The notes beneath the pieces were generated by a model. It had not been told where the DNA came from, did no database searches, and saw only the letters and a program-made list of their open reading frames with translations. The position numbers were made by a program, and so were the translations under genes. From NCBI RefSeq assembly GCF_028769735.1, contig NC_088186.1:10571001-10635000 (forward strand): a stretch of 64,000 nucleotides of DNA, given 5' to 3'. This DNA is from Zonotrichia leucophrys gambelii. Taxonomy: Eukaryota; Chordata; Aves; Passeriformes; Passerellidae. Positions 24,289 through 36,350 of the stretch are shown piece after piece. Numbering within the stretch: the stretch's first letter is position 1; each line of letters starts with the position of its first letter.

Positions 24289-24366
24289 GGTCTTACGAGT
24301 GTGGAATATGTGGGAAGAAGTACAAGTATTACAACTGTTTCCAGACCCACGTGCGAGCACACAGAG
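24289..24366 (+). CDS. ZNF618: ZNF618 exon, C2H2 zinc finger 1 (78 bp)
   Basis: The acceptor TTGTTTTTCAG precedes GG TCT TAC, and the donor G|GTATCT follows AGA. The exon encodes one complete finger, YECGICGKKYKYYNCFQTH then VRAHR. The ligands are C-x2-C, 12 residues, H-x3-H. The conserved aromatic is Tyr rather than Phe, and the usual helix Leu is Phe. The contact positions (-1, 2, 3, 6) read Y, N, C, T, which is unusual for base recognition. The whole finger is in a single 78-bp phase 1-1 exon. A CR1 element begins about 50 bp after the donor. Confidence 0.97.
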
Positions 24367-24416
24367 GTATCTCAGTCCTGCTGCAATCTCGGGAATCCTG
24401 GGATAATGCAGGTTCA

Positions 24417-24632
24417 GGGGATGGTCAGGCTGGAGCTCAGGGCAAGGCTCTGCCCCCAGAGGGTGCTGGCACTGCCCAGGCTGCCCAGGGAATGGGCACG
24501 GCCCCGAGGCTGCCAGAGCTCCAGGAGCCTTTGGGCAGCGCTGCCAGGGGTGCCCAGGCTGGGGTCTGGGCAGGGACAGGGGCTGGACACCTGGATGGTC
24601 CTGGAGAGTCCCCTCCAGGATATTCTGTGTTT
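24417..24632 (+). repeat. CR1 LINE 3' end
   Basis: It shares the 'ggtcaggctggagctcaggg' to 'ctgccaggggtgcccaggct' stretch almost base for base with 18676-18820 and 38274-38415, and ends in 'caggatattctgtg'. It lies only about 50 bp past the finger 1 donor. Confidence 0.88.
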
Positions 24633-27600
24633 TTAGGTCTATTTTCAGGAAGGTCCTGAAGGTTGCTCTGGTGCTTCCCTGGCCACCAGTAATTCTTCTC
24701 TGGGCTTCCCACTGAGAGGGGCCCAGTGATAAACGTTGGGGCTGTCTCAGCTTTGTGGCTCTTAACTCCAGCAATATTTCTCCCCAGGTCAGGAGCAGCT
24801 CCTGTGTTCAGGGCAGTATTTACTGCCCAGGGCTGTTGAGGGGCATCTCTGTGTGCTCAGATCACAGAGTTTTGCTTGGCAGGTCCCAGTGCCAGCAGTG
24901 TGGTGGCATCTCCCTGAGGTGCTCTGTACTCCTGCCCAGCTGGGAGTTCCATCCAGCCCTGAGAAGTCAGCCTGGTAGGATATAAATCAGATATGGGCAT
25001 TGTGACTGCTGTATTTTTATGTTCAAATCAAAATGCTCCTTGAGCTGCCCCTGTGCCCCTGCTGTCAGCTGAGGTCACTTCCCAAATGCACTGTGTGTGT
25101 GAAAGGTCTCGTGCTTGGTCAGGAGTGGCTTGATCTGGGGTTTCTGTAAGACTGAGCAATCCAATGTTGCTTAATTGCAGAAATGTGAAAGTTTGAGGTG
25201 GTTTATTCAATCAAAGTGTAGTTTGCAGGATTTGGAGCTCTGAAATACCAGAACAGCAGGGACTGCAAACCAGCTTCTCCTGAGCCTTTCTCTGGGTTTG
25301 TCTCCTGTCCCTGAGGTGAGCACTGGAGTCACTGTGCCAGGCTGGCAGGAGCACCTGCTTTAGCTCCTCAGGTGTAACCAGTGGTTGAAAATCCAGGAAT
25401 AATGAAGGCTAATATCAAGTTTTAAATGCTCAAACTCTCAAAAGTCAGCACATGCACAGCGGAGAAGTGTTCAGAGTTTGTCACAGTCTCATAACACATC
25501 CTTAATTGCATGGCTGCATATTCCTTGTGTGCTGTTTAATATCACAGAGCTGCTTCTGTACTTCAGGATACACAGAATTGTTTTTCCATGCTGGTATTTC
25601 TTTTCCAAATACCAACAAAATTCCTTAAAGTCCTTTAAATGTAGTTCAAGTAGCTTCACTCTGAGGCTTAAGGAAAAAAACCTAAAATAACAGGGATATG
25701 CTTCACCATTACATCACAGCATTGCAACAATTTTGCAATAATAATTGTAGTATTTAAATGTGGGACAAGGGTTGCTTTTATTTTACTTCTCTTCCCCAAG
25801 CACCATGGGATCTTTAATTCAGCTGGAATTTTAGGAACTCTGTTAGTATGATGTCACCTCCTAGTGTGTGATCTAATTAATTTGTATTCATTTATATTTT
25901 GATAATAAAATTAAGCAATATATTAAATTATATGGGTGCATCATCATAGACCTGTACATTTGATATCCATAGTTTTGACATGAACTCAGTGGAGACATGA
26001 CTTTACCTTTTGCTTCCAAGGTCTTTGTCATGTGTAGTTGCAGAAGATGAAAATTTTCAGAATTCTGAATGTGGAAATTTATCACTAATTCTCACATCAG
26101 TGATGGAGAAGCAGAATTTATATCTGTGATACTCAGAAAGTGTTGGTTTATGTTACTGTAAGTGGATTCATGTAGTAGTTACATTTAAAGTGCATTCAAA
26201 TTGCTTTAAGACAATAAAAATACAAATGAGTTATTTGTTCATCTACACTCTTCAGCAAGGAAGGAAACTGCAAACATGATGCAGCTCTGGCAGTGGGGAG
26301 CTGAGGCAGTGGGCAGAGTGTGCCTGGCTGCAGAGGAATAACCTGCAGTGAAAGGTTAAGGACGGGTAGGAAAAAGAAGGAAGGATTTTTTGGAGGGAAG
26401 CCCTGTGTGGTATTATCCAGTGTGAGCTGTGCATGGACTGGACCAGGAATGGTGCTGGGATGGCAGAAGACTGCGGGAGTGAAGGGGATTTTTGTGAAAG
26501 ATGCTTTTATTGCCCCAAGGCTTCACAGAGAGAAGGGGCTGGTGCTGCCCCAGGGGACAAACGTGGGATAACATGGTGGGATGGCTGCACTGAGGATGTA
26601 CCCTGCACGTTGCTGTTCTCCAGTGATCTCCAGTCTGTGTCTCAGATCCAGTGCCAGGGCACTGGCAGCCAGCTCTCCCAGGGCTGCTTTCCTCGAAGCA
26701 CTGCAATGTGAGCTCCCTTGGCCCAGCCCGTGCAGTTCTCAGCTGCCAGAAACTCCAGTCCTGAATCTTTCAGTCATTTCTTTCTGGCTGGGCAGAAAGG
26801 GGGGAGCTGGACTGCAGTGGCAGAACCTGGATTCCCTCTTGGCAGGATGGTGCCAGCCATGGTTTTCCCAAGGTCTGGCCACCCGTCAGTCACGTAACAT
26901 CTTTCCCAGTCCTGGGAGACTCCCCAGCTCAGCATCACAGGAGCTAGAACAAACTGAGGCTCCTTTCTTCTCTTTAGGTTTTTTGGCCATTCCAGCAGCA
27001 ATAGCTGCTGTTTGTGATTTGCTGAAGGATACACCCCAACCCCTCTGCTCTCTGCTTGTCTGTGTGGTTCCTGTGTCACTAATGGGCCCTGGGGTGGTGC
27101 TGCAGGTGACAGAGCAGGAGACAGAAAAGGCTCAGGCCAGGAGAGAGCAGAGAAACTGGTGTTGATCTGCTTTGGACCTTTGTGGCAGAACAAAACATTT
27201 GTGTCATCAGCCTGTCTGTCACCACTCAGTGCCACAAAATGCAACATTTGGGGGCCTCTAGTTGTCCTTGCTTTGATCTGGGTTATTTCTGAGCTGTTTT
27301 TTGTGTCCAGGGCCCACCTGAGCCTTACAGCAGGGGGAAGGTCTGTCACCCTCTCTGCTCGTGCAGTCAATCTGTCCTTATCCACTGCTTGTTTTGCCCT
27401 GTGCAGAACTTACTGTCTTCTCATCCTTTGAGCTGTTCAGTTCCACATGAAGAGTTTCGCCCTGGCAACATCACATTCTTCTTTGCAATGAGCATTTTTT
27501 TGAGAAATTTTCTGGATTTTTTTATAGCTGCACCTGCCTCCACTCCAGCTCCCTGTGGCAGACAAGCTGCGTTGGAGGTGACCCGTGTTCTTGAGGCTGA

Positions 27601-28347
27601 TTTCTTTTCTTGTCTGCCTTCAGAAGCAGGGGAGTTTATGTTATAAAACAGAGCATTTTCTTTGTTTATTGAGCCTTCCCTGTGGTGCTGAGCATTGGCT
27701 GGAGAATTCAGGCAGCGAGTGCTCTGGCAGTTTGCAGAATTCTGAGGCAGCTCTGCTTCAGGACGTGCTGCCCTGCAGGAACAAGTTCCCATTCTGCTTT
27801 CCCCCAAAAGCCGAGATCCAGGCACAGAAATCCCCGTGTAAGGGTTCTGCAAAGAACCAGAAATGTAGGTAAGAAACTTCCCCGCTATGTTTCATCGAGG
27901 AACAAAGGAAAAGGTTGTGTTCCTTCCCCTTTGCCTCCCCAAAACTCACAAATGAAATAAAGAAGGAACCCAACAAAAAAGTTATGTCGTGGAGCTGAAA
28001 GGCTCCTTTGTGAGCTGCTGTGCAGCCCTGCAGGATCCCGGCTCCTTCTCCTGCTGGAGTTCAGCTGGAGCGGAGGGGCCGCGCGTTCCCGGTGCCGATG
28101 GAAGGCTCTGTCCCAAATGTTACTGCTTCGCCTACACGCAACCCAGGGCTTCAAAATGTTTTGCTTACGGTGCTTTTATTTTAGCTGTGTGGGGTTTTTC
28201 AGGTCATTAAAAGGTTTGGATTGCCTTCAGGAGTTAGTCAGCTAGAAAGTTCTGCTTTGTACAGTTGGGTGGTGTTTAAGCAACATGAGCAGCAAAGCAT
28301 CTGCATGTTTTGAGTCAGGAAAATTATTTCACTTTTAGATAACTACC

Positions 28348-28361
28348 AAAAAAAAAAAAAA
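28348..28361. repeat. Poly(A) run
   Basis: A near-pure A-run, 13 A's after ACC, with no obvious retrocopy body beside it. Confidence 0.85.
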
Positions 28362-30399
28362 GGCTGAAATTGCTTTATTAGACTTTCAAACAGCAAATTT
28401 ATAAACCTCTGGGCTGAGGCCAAGCAAGGGAGATTTGTACCCAAAGGAGAATTCTTCCAAAAGCAAAGAAAGAAAAGAGCAAGGCTCAAGTTTAACCCTC
28501 GCAGGATATATCGCCTCTAACCCAAGAATTGGTGGAAGTTCTCTGTTTCCAGATAAGCTTTTCTGGGCTGACTGATGATTTTGCTCAAGTTGTTTTCCAT
28601 TATTACTTATTTACATTATAAGTTGTTGGATTGCCTCCCTCCAAGCCCCTCAGCTCTCCATGTCCTCCCCACAGGGCTGTGCCAGCCGAGGGCTGAGCTG
28701 CCCTCACCAGAACAGATCCTGGATGCTCTGAGCAGGGCTGGATTCTTCAGGCCAAGTTTTGAGTTTCACCAGTTAAAAAACTTCTCAAAGCTTTTCAAGT
28801 TTCAGATTAATGTTTTCCAAGAATGGGTTCTGCTCAATTCAAAAAATATGAAAAGGAAGATGACTCATTCAAATGGTGAATATGGAAAAACGCTTTTTTC
28901 CAAAGCGCACATTTTTTGGAGTCTGAGTTAAAGTGGTTCTGTCACTGAAAGGATTTTGAGGTGAGGACTAGAAAACTAGAGGAGAGATGGTGTTCCTGAG
29001 CCATGGAAAGTTGAGGTTCATTTGTTTATTTGTTGCTGAGAATATCAGATTATTTTGGGGAGGTTTTTTGCCCTCTGCCCTGCATCCCAAGAGCCATTTT
29101 CCTGTGCACATTTCCCAGTCTGCAGCAGATACTCAAATGAAATGAAGAAAGCTTCTTGGGACAGAGGAGTTAACTGGCCCATTTTCCAGCTTCCCTTCCC
29201 ACCTCCCTATTCTTACTGACTTTTGCAACTTTCTCAGAAATTTGTCTTTTGTTTCACAACTGGAATTACTTGGTCTGACCTCAAAGGTGATATAGAGTGG
29301 GCTGTAAGGGGATTTTTAGTTGGTAATTTTTAAATTCATGAATACTTTAGTCTATCTATGACTAAGAGTAACAACATTTCTTGACACAGTTCAGAAATGG
29401 CTGTTCCTCAAATTTTGTGTCTTGCCTGATTCTTGTTAAATTTGACTAAAGTACTTTTTAAAGCTATTTAAATAGTGCATATCTTTTATGATTTGTCCTG
29501 GTGTTGCTTGTGAACGCCAGGACAGCATTTTGCATAAATCTACTGTGCCATAGCTGCTTTTCCTTGAATGGTGGGTGAGAATTCAAACAAGTAGCAACTG
29601 TGGAAAAATCCTGGGCTTTGCTCTCGAGGTTCTGCAGTATCACTGAGGGTTTCTGATCTGGCCCCTGAGTTTATGAAGTCGTGCCAAATTAATACCATTG
29701 CCTAGAAGAATGATCTAATCAGGCAGGTTAATCAAGTAGAAATGTACAAATTCACAAACTCACAATCATTTGTTTTTATTATTTTGAAGAAATAAGGAAA
29801 TTAAATGCAAACAGTGCTCATTACTTAAGGTTGAAAATTTTTAATTCAAAAATGCTGTGCCATTCTGCAGCTGTGGTTTCCAGTGCAGTGCAAGCATCAT
29901 TCCAACAGACATATGGAATATTTTGCAACGCAGTTATTAGATAATGTGACATACAGTATATGTAATTTAGGATGAATATGAAACACTTCAAACTGGCTTG
30001 GAAATCCTAATTGTTTATGATACTTGACTTGTAACTTTGGGGTTTGTTTTCCAGCTCGCAGCTTTGCCTGTTGCATTCATTTAGGGCTTGAACATGATCT
30101 CTGCTGCGTGCTTCTTGCAGTCCCACACACGACAGTGGAGGGAGCTTTCTCTCCCTTCTTTTCCCATCTGCCTTCAGCAATAGAATCTTCAGGATAGAAT
30201 CAGCCTGCCTTCAGGATAGAATTACCCTGGGGGAATTCTTGTGGCCCATCTCTCGTGGAGTCTTTGCCATCACTGCCTGTGGAGGGCAGGCACGGTGGTG
30301 GAGCCGGCTGTGCCAAATCCAACGGGAGCTGAGCCGGGGGCACTGTCCACTGTTCGCTTTCCTGGTTCACAGCACTTGCCTGTTAAAAAATTGTGTCCA

Positions 30400-30822
30400 G
30401 AGGAGGCCACGGAGCTGCTCCAGGGCTGGAGCCAGGCTGGGAGAGCTGGGGGTGCTCACCTGGAGAGGAGAAGCTCCAGGGAGAGCTCAGAGCCCCTGCC
30501 AGGGCCTGAAGGGGCTCCAGGAGAGCTGGAGAGGGACTGGGGACAAGGGATGGAGGGACAGGACCCAGGGAATGGCTCCCACTGCCAGAGGGCAGAGCTG
30601 GATGGGATATTGGGAATTGGGAATTGGGAATTGTTCTCTGGCAGGGTGAGCAGGCCCAGAGCAGCTGTGGCTGCCCCTGGATCCCTGGCAGTGCCCAAGG
30701 CCAGGCTGGACACTGGGGCTTGGAGCAGCATGGGACAGTGGAAGGTGCCCCTGCCCATGGCAGGGGTGGAACGAGATGGGCTTTAATGTCCCTTCCAGCC
30801 CAGAGCATTATATGACCACGAG
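30400..30822 (+). repeat. CR1 LINE 3' region abutting the CpG island
   Basis: It starts near 'gaggccacggagctgctcca' and ends with 'aatgtcccttccagcccaga' and 'gcattatatgacc'. It includes a local triplication of 'ttgggaa' at about 30612-30632. The CpG-rich sequence begins within about 20 bp of its end. Confidence 0.9.
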
Positions 30823-30993
30823 CCCTTGTTGGCCATGTCTGCCCTCGCGGTCCCGGTGAGCCCCTCAGGGCCCGCTCCGTCCCGTGAGGGGCCGGGCAGA
30901 GCGGCGGAGCGGAGAGCGAGGGAGCGAGCGGGGCGGCGGTGGGGGCCGGGCAGCGCGGCCGGCGGATCTAAGCGCTGCTTTTTCTTTTTGCAG

Positions 30994-31032
30994 ACACCGA
31001 AGCTGCCTCAGGGGAAGGAGCCTCACAAGGCA
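30994..31032 (+). CDS. ZNF618: ZNF618 small spacer exon inside the CpG island (39 bp)
   Basis: The acceptor TTTCTTTTTGCAG and donor A|GTAAGT, which is optimal, enclose 39 bases in phase 1-1. The peptide is DTEAASGEGASQG, small residues and acidic, forming the linker between fingers 1 and 2. It matches the DTEA-SGEGASQ linker of ZNF618 that precedes NNFRYTC. The exon's own CpG content is modest compared with the island around it. It is skippable in frame, which would join finger 1 directly to NNFRYTC. Confidence 0.92.
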
Positions 31033-31126
31033 GTAAGTACAGCGGGACGCGGGTGGGCCGGGCGAGGGTCCCACTCCCCGAGGGCCCCGCGGGGCCGGGG
31101 CTGCGGCGGGGCCGTACCGCAGGCGG

Positions 31127-31139
31127 CCGGCAGGGGGCG
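31127..31139 (+). promoter_or_regulatory. CTCF-like core motif in the CpG island
   Basis: The string 'ccggcagggggcg' resembles the CTCF consensus core CCASYAGGGGGCGC. It lies about 95 bp after the donor of the 39-bp exon, in the same orientation as the motif at 50607-50620. Confidence 0.5.
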
Positions 31140-33610
31140 GCGCCGCCGCGGAGATGGCGGCGCTGGGAGGCGGCGGGGCAGAGCGGGCGGGCACGGCGGG
31201 GCTGCGGGCACGGCTCAGGGTCTCTCACGGCACGGCGGGGCCGCTCCTCACGGCCTGGGGGTCTGTCAAGCACGGGAGCGCCCCTCACGGCCCAGCTCAG
31301 ACGGTTGTCGCTGTCCCGCCCGCGAGGGGGGTGCGGTGCCCCGGGAGCTGCCCGGTGAGCGCTGTGAGGGGACCATGAGCGGAGCTCCCTCTGCCTCCTT
31401 TGCCGGGGAGGGCAGGGCACCGCCAGCCTCTAGCGGCGTCCAGCCCTGTATGGTTCTTAAACCCTAAACCTGCAGTTTGGGGTGCGTGCCCCAGTCCCGG
31501 GGAGGGAGAGCCAGAGCCGGCCCGGGGCTGAAAGGGCCGGGGCAGAGGTGGCACCAGAGGGAGCTGGGACACGCTCATGGCCGCCGTGAGGGGTGGGATG
31601 GTGGAGCCGGGCAGATCCCGATGACAGGAGAACTGAGAGATAGTGGGCATGAATGGAGAGAAGAGAGGTTGGAGCTGTTTGGGTAAAGTCCCAGGTGACC
31701 AGGACTGAGCTTGGAGCAGACTCAGCTTTGAGCAGGAGGTCACACCAGAGATCTCCCGAGGCCTCTGCCCACCTGGGTTTTGCTATGTGTTAGGTGAGAG
31801 CCATGGTTCCCACTGGAAAGGTAAGTTCCCAACATTGGTGGTTGCAGACAGCAGCTTGGAAGCACCAAACTTACATTGGGTGGGTACAGAAATGTTAGAT
31901 AAATAGTAAAGAAAAATAAAAAGTACAACCAGACTACCTTTTCTGAACTCTTTCTTCACTGTATTCTGTGATAGGTGAACAGTTGGCATTAGCATAGGGG
32001 GGTCTTGGCTTTCTGTCTGCAAAAGGAAGCAGGACTGACTTCACTGCAGGTGGGGAATGGAGATCCTCAGCCCTGAGCTGAAACATCTCAGTAGCAAGCA
32101 GCCATCCCACATCAGTGTGTACACACAGTGTACTGCTCACAGGGGAGGCTGGGCTCTCCATTCCCTTGACAGAGTCCAGCTCTGTGCATGGAAACTCCTT
32201 CCCAGGCTCCTGTCACCTCCTTTGATGTCTCTCTTGCAGTCATTGCTCAGCTGCCTGTTGGTGTTTTACTTACTTTGAGGCTTTCCAGGCTCATCTCCTG
32301 GCTCCCTTGCTCTGAATTTTGCTGGCAGCCATGGCTATGTTCTGGGCTAGGCTGTGTGCATCCTGGGCTTGCTGATTGAGTGTTGGGTAGTTTTGACAGA
32401 GCTTGGGAACCACCTTGTGCAAAGAGAGATTTGGGTTTTTTCTGTAAGTCAGCTTCTCCCCTTCCCACCTGTTGTGGGAACTTTTTTGGCTGGAAAAGAT
32501 AGGGCAGAGTGAGGCATGAAGAGAGAAAAAGACATGAGGGCTCACACCTTTGCTGTGTGGGCAGACTCGATGTTGTTGGAGCTATAGAAGGATTTCTGTG
32601 GATGTAAATGCCTCTTCTGTGGTGTCTGGGTCCTGGAGAGAGGGGGAGAAGGGAACATCATGGACAGAAGTCTGGGAGAGAAAAGCAAGAAGCAGCTGCT
32701 CCCTACTCCTAGCTCCCAAGGAGATGCTGTGGTGGCACTGGAGATGGAGCAGTAGGAGGGGCAGGAAATGCTTCCATCTTTGTGCAGGAATTACTTTTTA
32801 CCTGCCACACTCATATCCCAAAATAGTCACATGTAGTTGAAAGAGATGGAGGCAAAACCCAGGCAGCAGAATTGGGAGCTGGTGAATGGTGGGGTAGGGA
32901 AAGGGGAAGAAGGATCCACCATGGCCATGCCCTGCTGGAGGGACAGCCTGGACATGTCCCCTGTCCTGCAGAGTGGATGTGGGACTGCTGGGCCAGTGCT
33001 GCTGTGCCTAAGTGCACATGGTTGTAATTTCCTGACAGAGCCATCTTCCTCTTCCCTCCTCATGCTGCAGTGAAACAACTCAGCTCTCTTCTTTTCTCCC
33101 TGTGCCTTCCCCTCTGAGGCTGGGTTAAATCCCTGGCCTACCCTCGTTGCTTCTGCATGTCTCTTCTCATTTTTCCACTCAATGGCTCTCTTGTTTCCTT
33201 GTCAGTCTGTTTGCTCCTCATTATATTTTAGGAATTTCTTATTTATCTTTGCTTTCCTGCTATTTTTGCTTTGCCCACTGCTGCACTGCTGTTTCTCTGT
33301 GACCCAGTCTGGCTGTTTACACCCTCTCCCTTACAGATGTCTGCATTGTTCCAATCTTCCTCTGCTATTTCTATCTCATTGGGAACCTCTATATTCATGG
33401 TCTCTGCAGGCATGGTTTGCTGCCCTCTCCCAAAATTTCTCAGTATTTAAGGGATACAGGAAGGTGTTGTTTTCTCTCCTGTGCTTCTCTGTGGGGCATG
33501 GATTACATCCATCCTGAACCTGTGAGTGAGGAGTCCCTTGCCCAGCAGTGGGGCCCTGGATTAGTTCACACAATAACTACATTGTACGACATTACAGCAC
33601 ATTACACACA

Positions 33611-33636
33611 TTTGTGATGTGTGTGCACATCACAAA
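33611..33636. repeat. Perfect 11-bp inverted repeat with 4-bp loop
   Basis: 'tttgtgatgtg' and 'cacatcacaaa' are exact reverse complements separated by TGTG. A stem-loop is possible in DNA or in the intron RNA. No T-run follows and there is no reason to call a terminator. Confidence 0.85.
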
Positions 33637-34887
33637 CTGCAGGGATGGAAAAGCTGATCAGGTTTTCTCCATGGTCACTTGGTAGAGGCAGCTCTTACTC
33701 ACAGGCACCAGTGGTCACCCGGGAAGTGTTGGTGAAGTGCCAGGTGACATCTCAGCTGCTGCCTGTGCAGAGCACCTGGGCTGTGGCTCAGTTGCTGTGC
33801 TGTGCTCCCTGGGCTGCCCTGGAGCTGTGCTGGGAAGCAAAGTCTGGGTGTGTGAGTGAGCCTGGGCTGTGGGAGGATGAGGGACTGTTGGAGGTGAGGC
33901 TGTGCTGGAATGTGCCCTGGCCTTCAGCTCTGAGGGGCTCCTGGGGAGGGCCCATCCTGCCCTTTTCTTCCAGGGAGGAAGGGAGCTGTGGGGCCAGCTG
34001 GGACTCAGCTGAGAGCTGTTGTTTGTTCACTGCCTGCCTAAAGAGGAGACAGTGGTGTTTAGACTTTCCAGCTGGGAAAGCACTTTGAAAACTCACTTGA
34101 GGAAAAACTGCTGCATTTAGTTGGTTATTTTCAGTCTTTGGGAGTTATAGTCAATAGATGGTGTCTCTGGGACTCCCTTTATTTTTTTGGATGCATTCTT
34201 GAAGAGCCACAGCTCTGTGGTGGTGAGGAGAGGATGTGCTCACAGGGACATGGCTGCATGGCTTTGGGAGCTCCTTTTTGAGCCTTGGCTCATGGTCCAA
34301 GACCACAATTCCCACATGAGAGAGAATAAAACAATGCAACCCACAGTGCTAATGCGTTAAAGAGACTTGTCTGACTGCTACCAACTTTAACTGGCAGGGA
34401 CAAGGAAGAGAAGAGGGTGATTTTGAAAAAAAAATTCAATTTAATATCTTTTTCCAGACAGGTGTGGCTAGTTTGACACCTGGTCACTGACTGTTCCCAT
34501 AGAAGAGTCTGGAAATCTTTTCTGAGATGCTCATATGCCTGTGTGGTTTGCTCTGGGCTCTGGGAAGTGCTCAGGGAAGGTGTTTGGGCTGGGTCTGTGC
34601 TCTCATTCTCCATGAGAATTCCAGTCATGTTTAGGGGAGTTACAAACTGGAACAAACAGTCTCCCTCCTGCTGCTCACATTCCATAGGACATTCTTGGCA
34701 CCAGGACAGGTCCTGAATAAACCCAGGGTAAGAGGGGGGCCAGAGCCCTGTGGGGGCAGGGACAGGGCAGAGGCAGCAGCTCCTCTCACCTGATCAGGTG
34801 TTTGCACTGTGCCAGGCTCTGGGGTGGGCTGTGTTCAGTGGGTGGTGTCCAGTGACATGTCCCAGGTTGGGGACACAGCTACAGAAG

Positions 34888-35130
34888 CACAGAATCACAG
34901 AGGGCAGGGCTGGATGGGATCTTGGGAATTGGGAATTGTTCCCTGGCAGGGTGGGCAGGCCCTGGCACAGGGTGCCCAGAGCAGCTGTGGCTGCCCCTGG
35001 ATGCCAAGGCCAGGATGGACACTGGGGCTGGGAGCAGCCTGGGACAGTGGGAGGTGTCCCTGCCCATGGCAAGGTGATCTTTAGAGGTCCCTTCCAACCC
35101 TAACCCATCTGGGACTGTGATTCTGTGGCT
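34888..35130 (+). repeat. CR1 LINE 3' end
   Basis: It runs from 'cacagaatcacagagggcag' through 'ttgggaattgttccctggca' to 'ctgtgattctgtgg'. A deletion relative to sister copies removes the part between 'tgcccctggat' and 'gccaaggccagg'. Confidence 0.88.
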
Positions 35131-36150
35131 GCAACATTCAGCCTGTTGGAGAGTGGTGCCATCCTTTTCTGCAGAAAAGAGGAGCTTATGTACAGGAGCA
35201 TCCTCAGAGTAACCATAACTGGCTTGCAGAGCTTGAAGGGGAGCTGAGTTTTAGGGTTGCCCATGAAGTTCCCCTGAGTGTGTGTAGGTACTGGAGCTTT
35301 GCTCTGCCTGCTCCCTGCTGCTCTTTCTTACAGTGCTCTCCCTCTTCAGACCAGCCCAGGGCAGAACTCAGGTTGCTCTGGCAAATGTTTATATGACACT
35401 TGCCTCATTTCACCTCAGCAAAGGCCTTTCAATACCAAAATACCAAATGTTAACAGAGACAGCAGGTAGTGCTCCCAGTCCATGGCAGTTCTAAGCCCTT
35501 TGCCTGGCTGAGCCTGGGGTCACTCCCCAGAGGACTTTGGAATTCTGTAGGCAGGCAGGAAGCAGAAGGACAGAAAGAAAGTGATTTGCCAGAGGCAACA
35601 AATGGGTGAGTGTCAGTGGAATAAAGTGCAGGTCCCTGGGCTTGCAGCCCAGTTAGTGCTGGGCACAACGCTTGGATTACAGTTCTGTGCCCTGGGAAAG
35701 AAACCAGAAAATGCACAGGGAAGTGGGCAGGGAAGGACTGCTAAAAGCTGAAGGTACCTCAAAATACAGCTGATGTATTAACTTCAGGTATGTCTGGTTA
35801 GGGTCTGCAACTTCATGAGTGTTCTTCTTCCAGGGGAGAATTCCAGAGACTCGGGGAGCAGTGCTGATTGATATTCTAGGGGAGAGCCCTGCCATGCCTG
35901 AGTTCTTTAAATAAAGCACTGTTAAAAGTGGGAAAAATCAGGATGTGGTGCTTTCAGGAGCCTTGATCTCCAGCATGTCAGTCAGGCTGGCTGAATCAGG
36001 ACAGCTTGCTGACAGTGGGGGTTGAGTGTGATTTTTCCCTGGTGACACCTTTTTTGAGGGCCATCACAAGCAAGGTGCAGTTTAAAGCAGGCTGTGCTCC
36101 CAGGCTGTACTGTGACACCATACAGGGGATGGGCAGGAACACAGCGTGGA

Positions 36151-36214
36151 AAAAGAGCTCCACTAAAAAAGAGCTCCACTAAAAAAGAGCTCCACTACAA
36201 AAAGAGCTCCACTG
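36151..36214. repeat. 18-bp tandem repeat, four copies
   Basis: The unit 'aaaaagagctccactaaa' recurs four times with minor changes. The GAGCTC cores keep an even spacing. Confidence 0.92.
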
Positions 36215-36283
36215 CAATCAGTTCTACTGCTCTGCTTGCTTCCATGCCTGGGCTGCTGCAGTTCTTCCTATAGCAATCCAGGT

Positions 36284-36350
36284 GCATTTGCTGGAGGCTG
36301 GAATTCCACTCATGGTGGTTTGCTGGAATTCCACTCATGGTGGTTTGCTG
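36284..36350. repeat. 25-bp direct repeat, two and a half copies
   Basis: 'ctggaattccactcatggtg' plus 'gtttg' occurs twice exactly, with a partial unit on each side. Confidence 0.9.

Larger units (their letters stand above)
24367..30993 (+). other. ZNF618 intron (6.6 kb)
   Basis: Contains CR1 copies at 24417-24632 and 30400-30822, a poly(A) run at 28348-28361, a short direct repeat of 'cttcaggatagaat' near 30.2 kb, and the first part of the CpG island. 25,200-26,250 and 28,200-30,050 are AT-rich with nothing else evident. Confidence 0.85.
30838..31625. promoter_or_regulatory. Internal CpG island, candidate alternative promoter
   Basis: CpG dinucleotides, rare in the flanking kilobases, become dense here, with blocks such as GCGGCGG, GGGGCCGGGG and GGCGGCGCCGCC. 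The island spans the 39-bp coding exon at 30994-31032. It contains an ATGGCGGC motif at 31154-31161, which fits a YY1-type promoter element, and a CTCF-like core at 31127-31139. No TATA box is obvious. CpG islands of this kind usually mark promoters. Whether transcription starts here, and in which direction, cannot be seen from sequence. Confidence 0.75.

Noticed and set aside
27811..27868. 58-bp segment encoding AEIQAQKSPCKGSAKNQKC, ending at GTAAGA
   Set aside because: It is open in phase 1 and the donor is good, but 58 bases would shift the frame and put a stop at the start of the finger 2 exon. The acceptor CCCCCAAAAG is mediocre.
30826..31467. 213-codon and other ORFs across the CpG island, including MAALGGGG from 31154
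   Set aside because: High GC removes stops in all frames, and these ORFs run through the real 39-bp exon in the wrong frame. The ATGGCGGC is better explained as a promoter-type motif.
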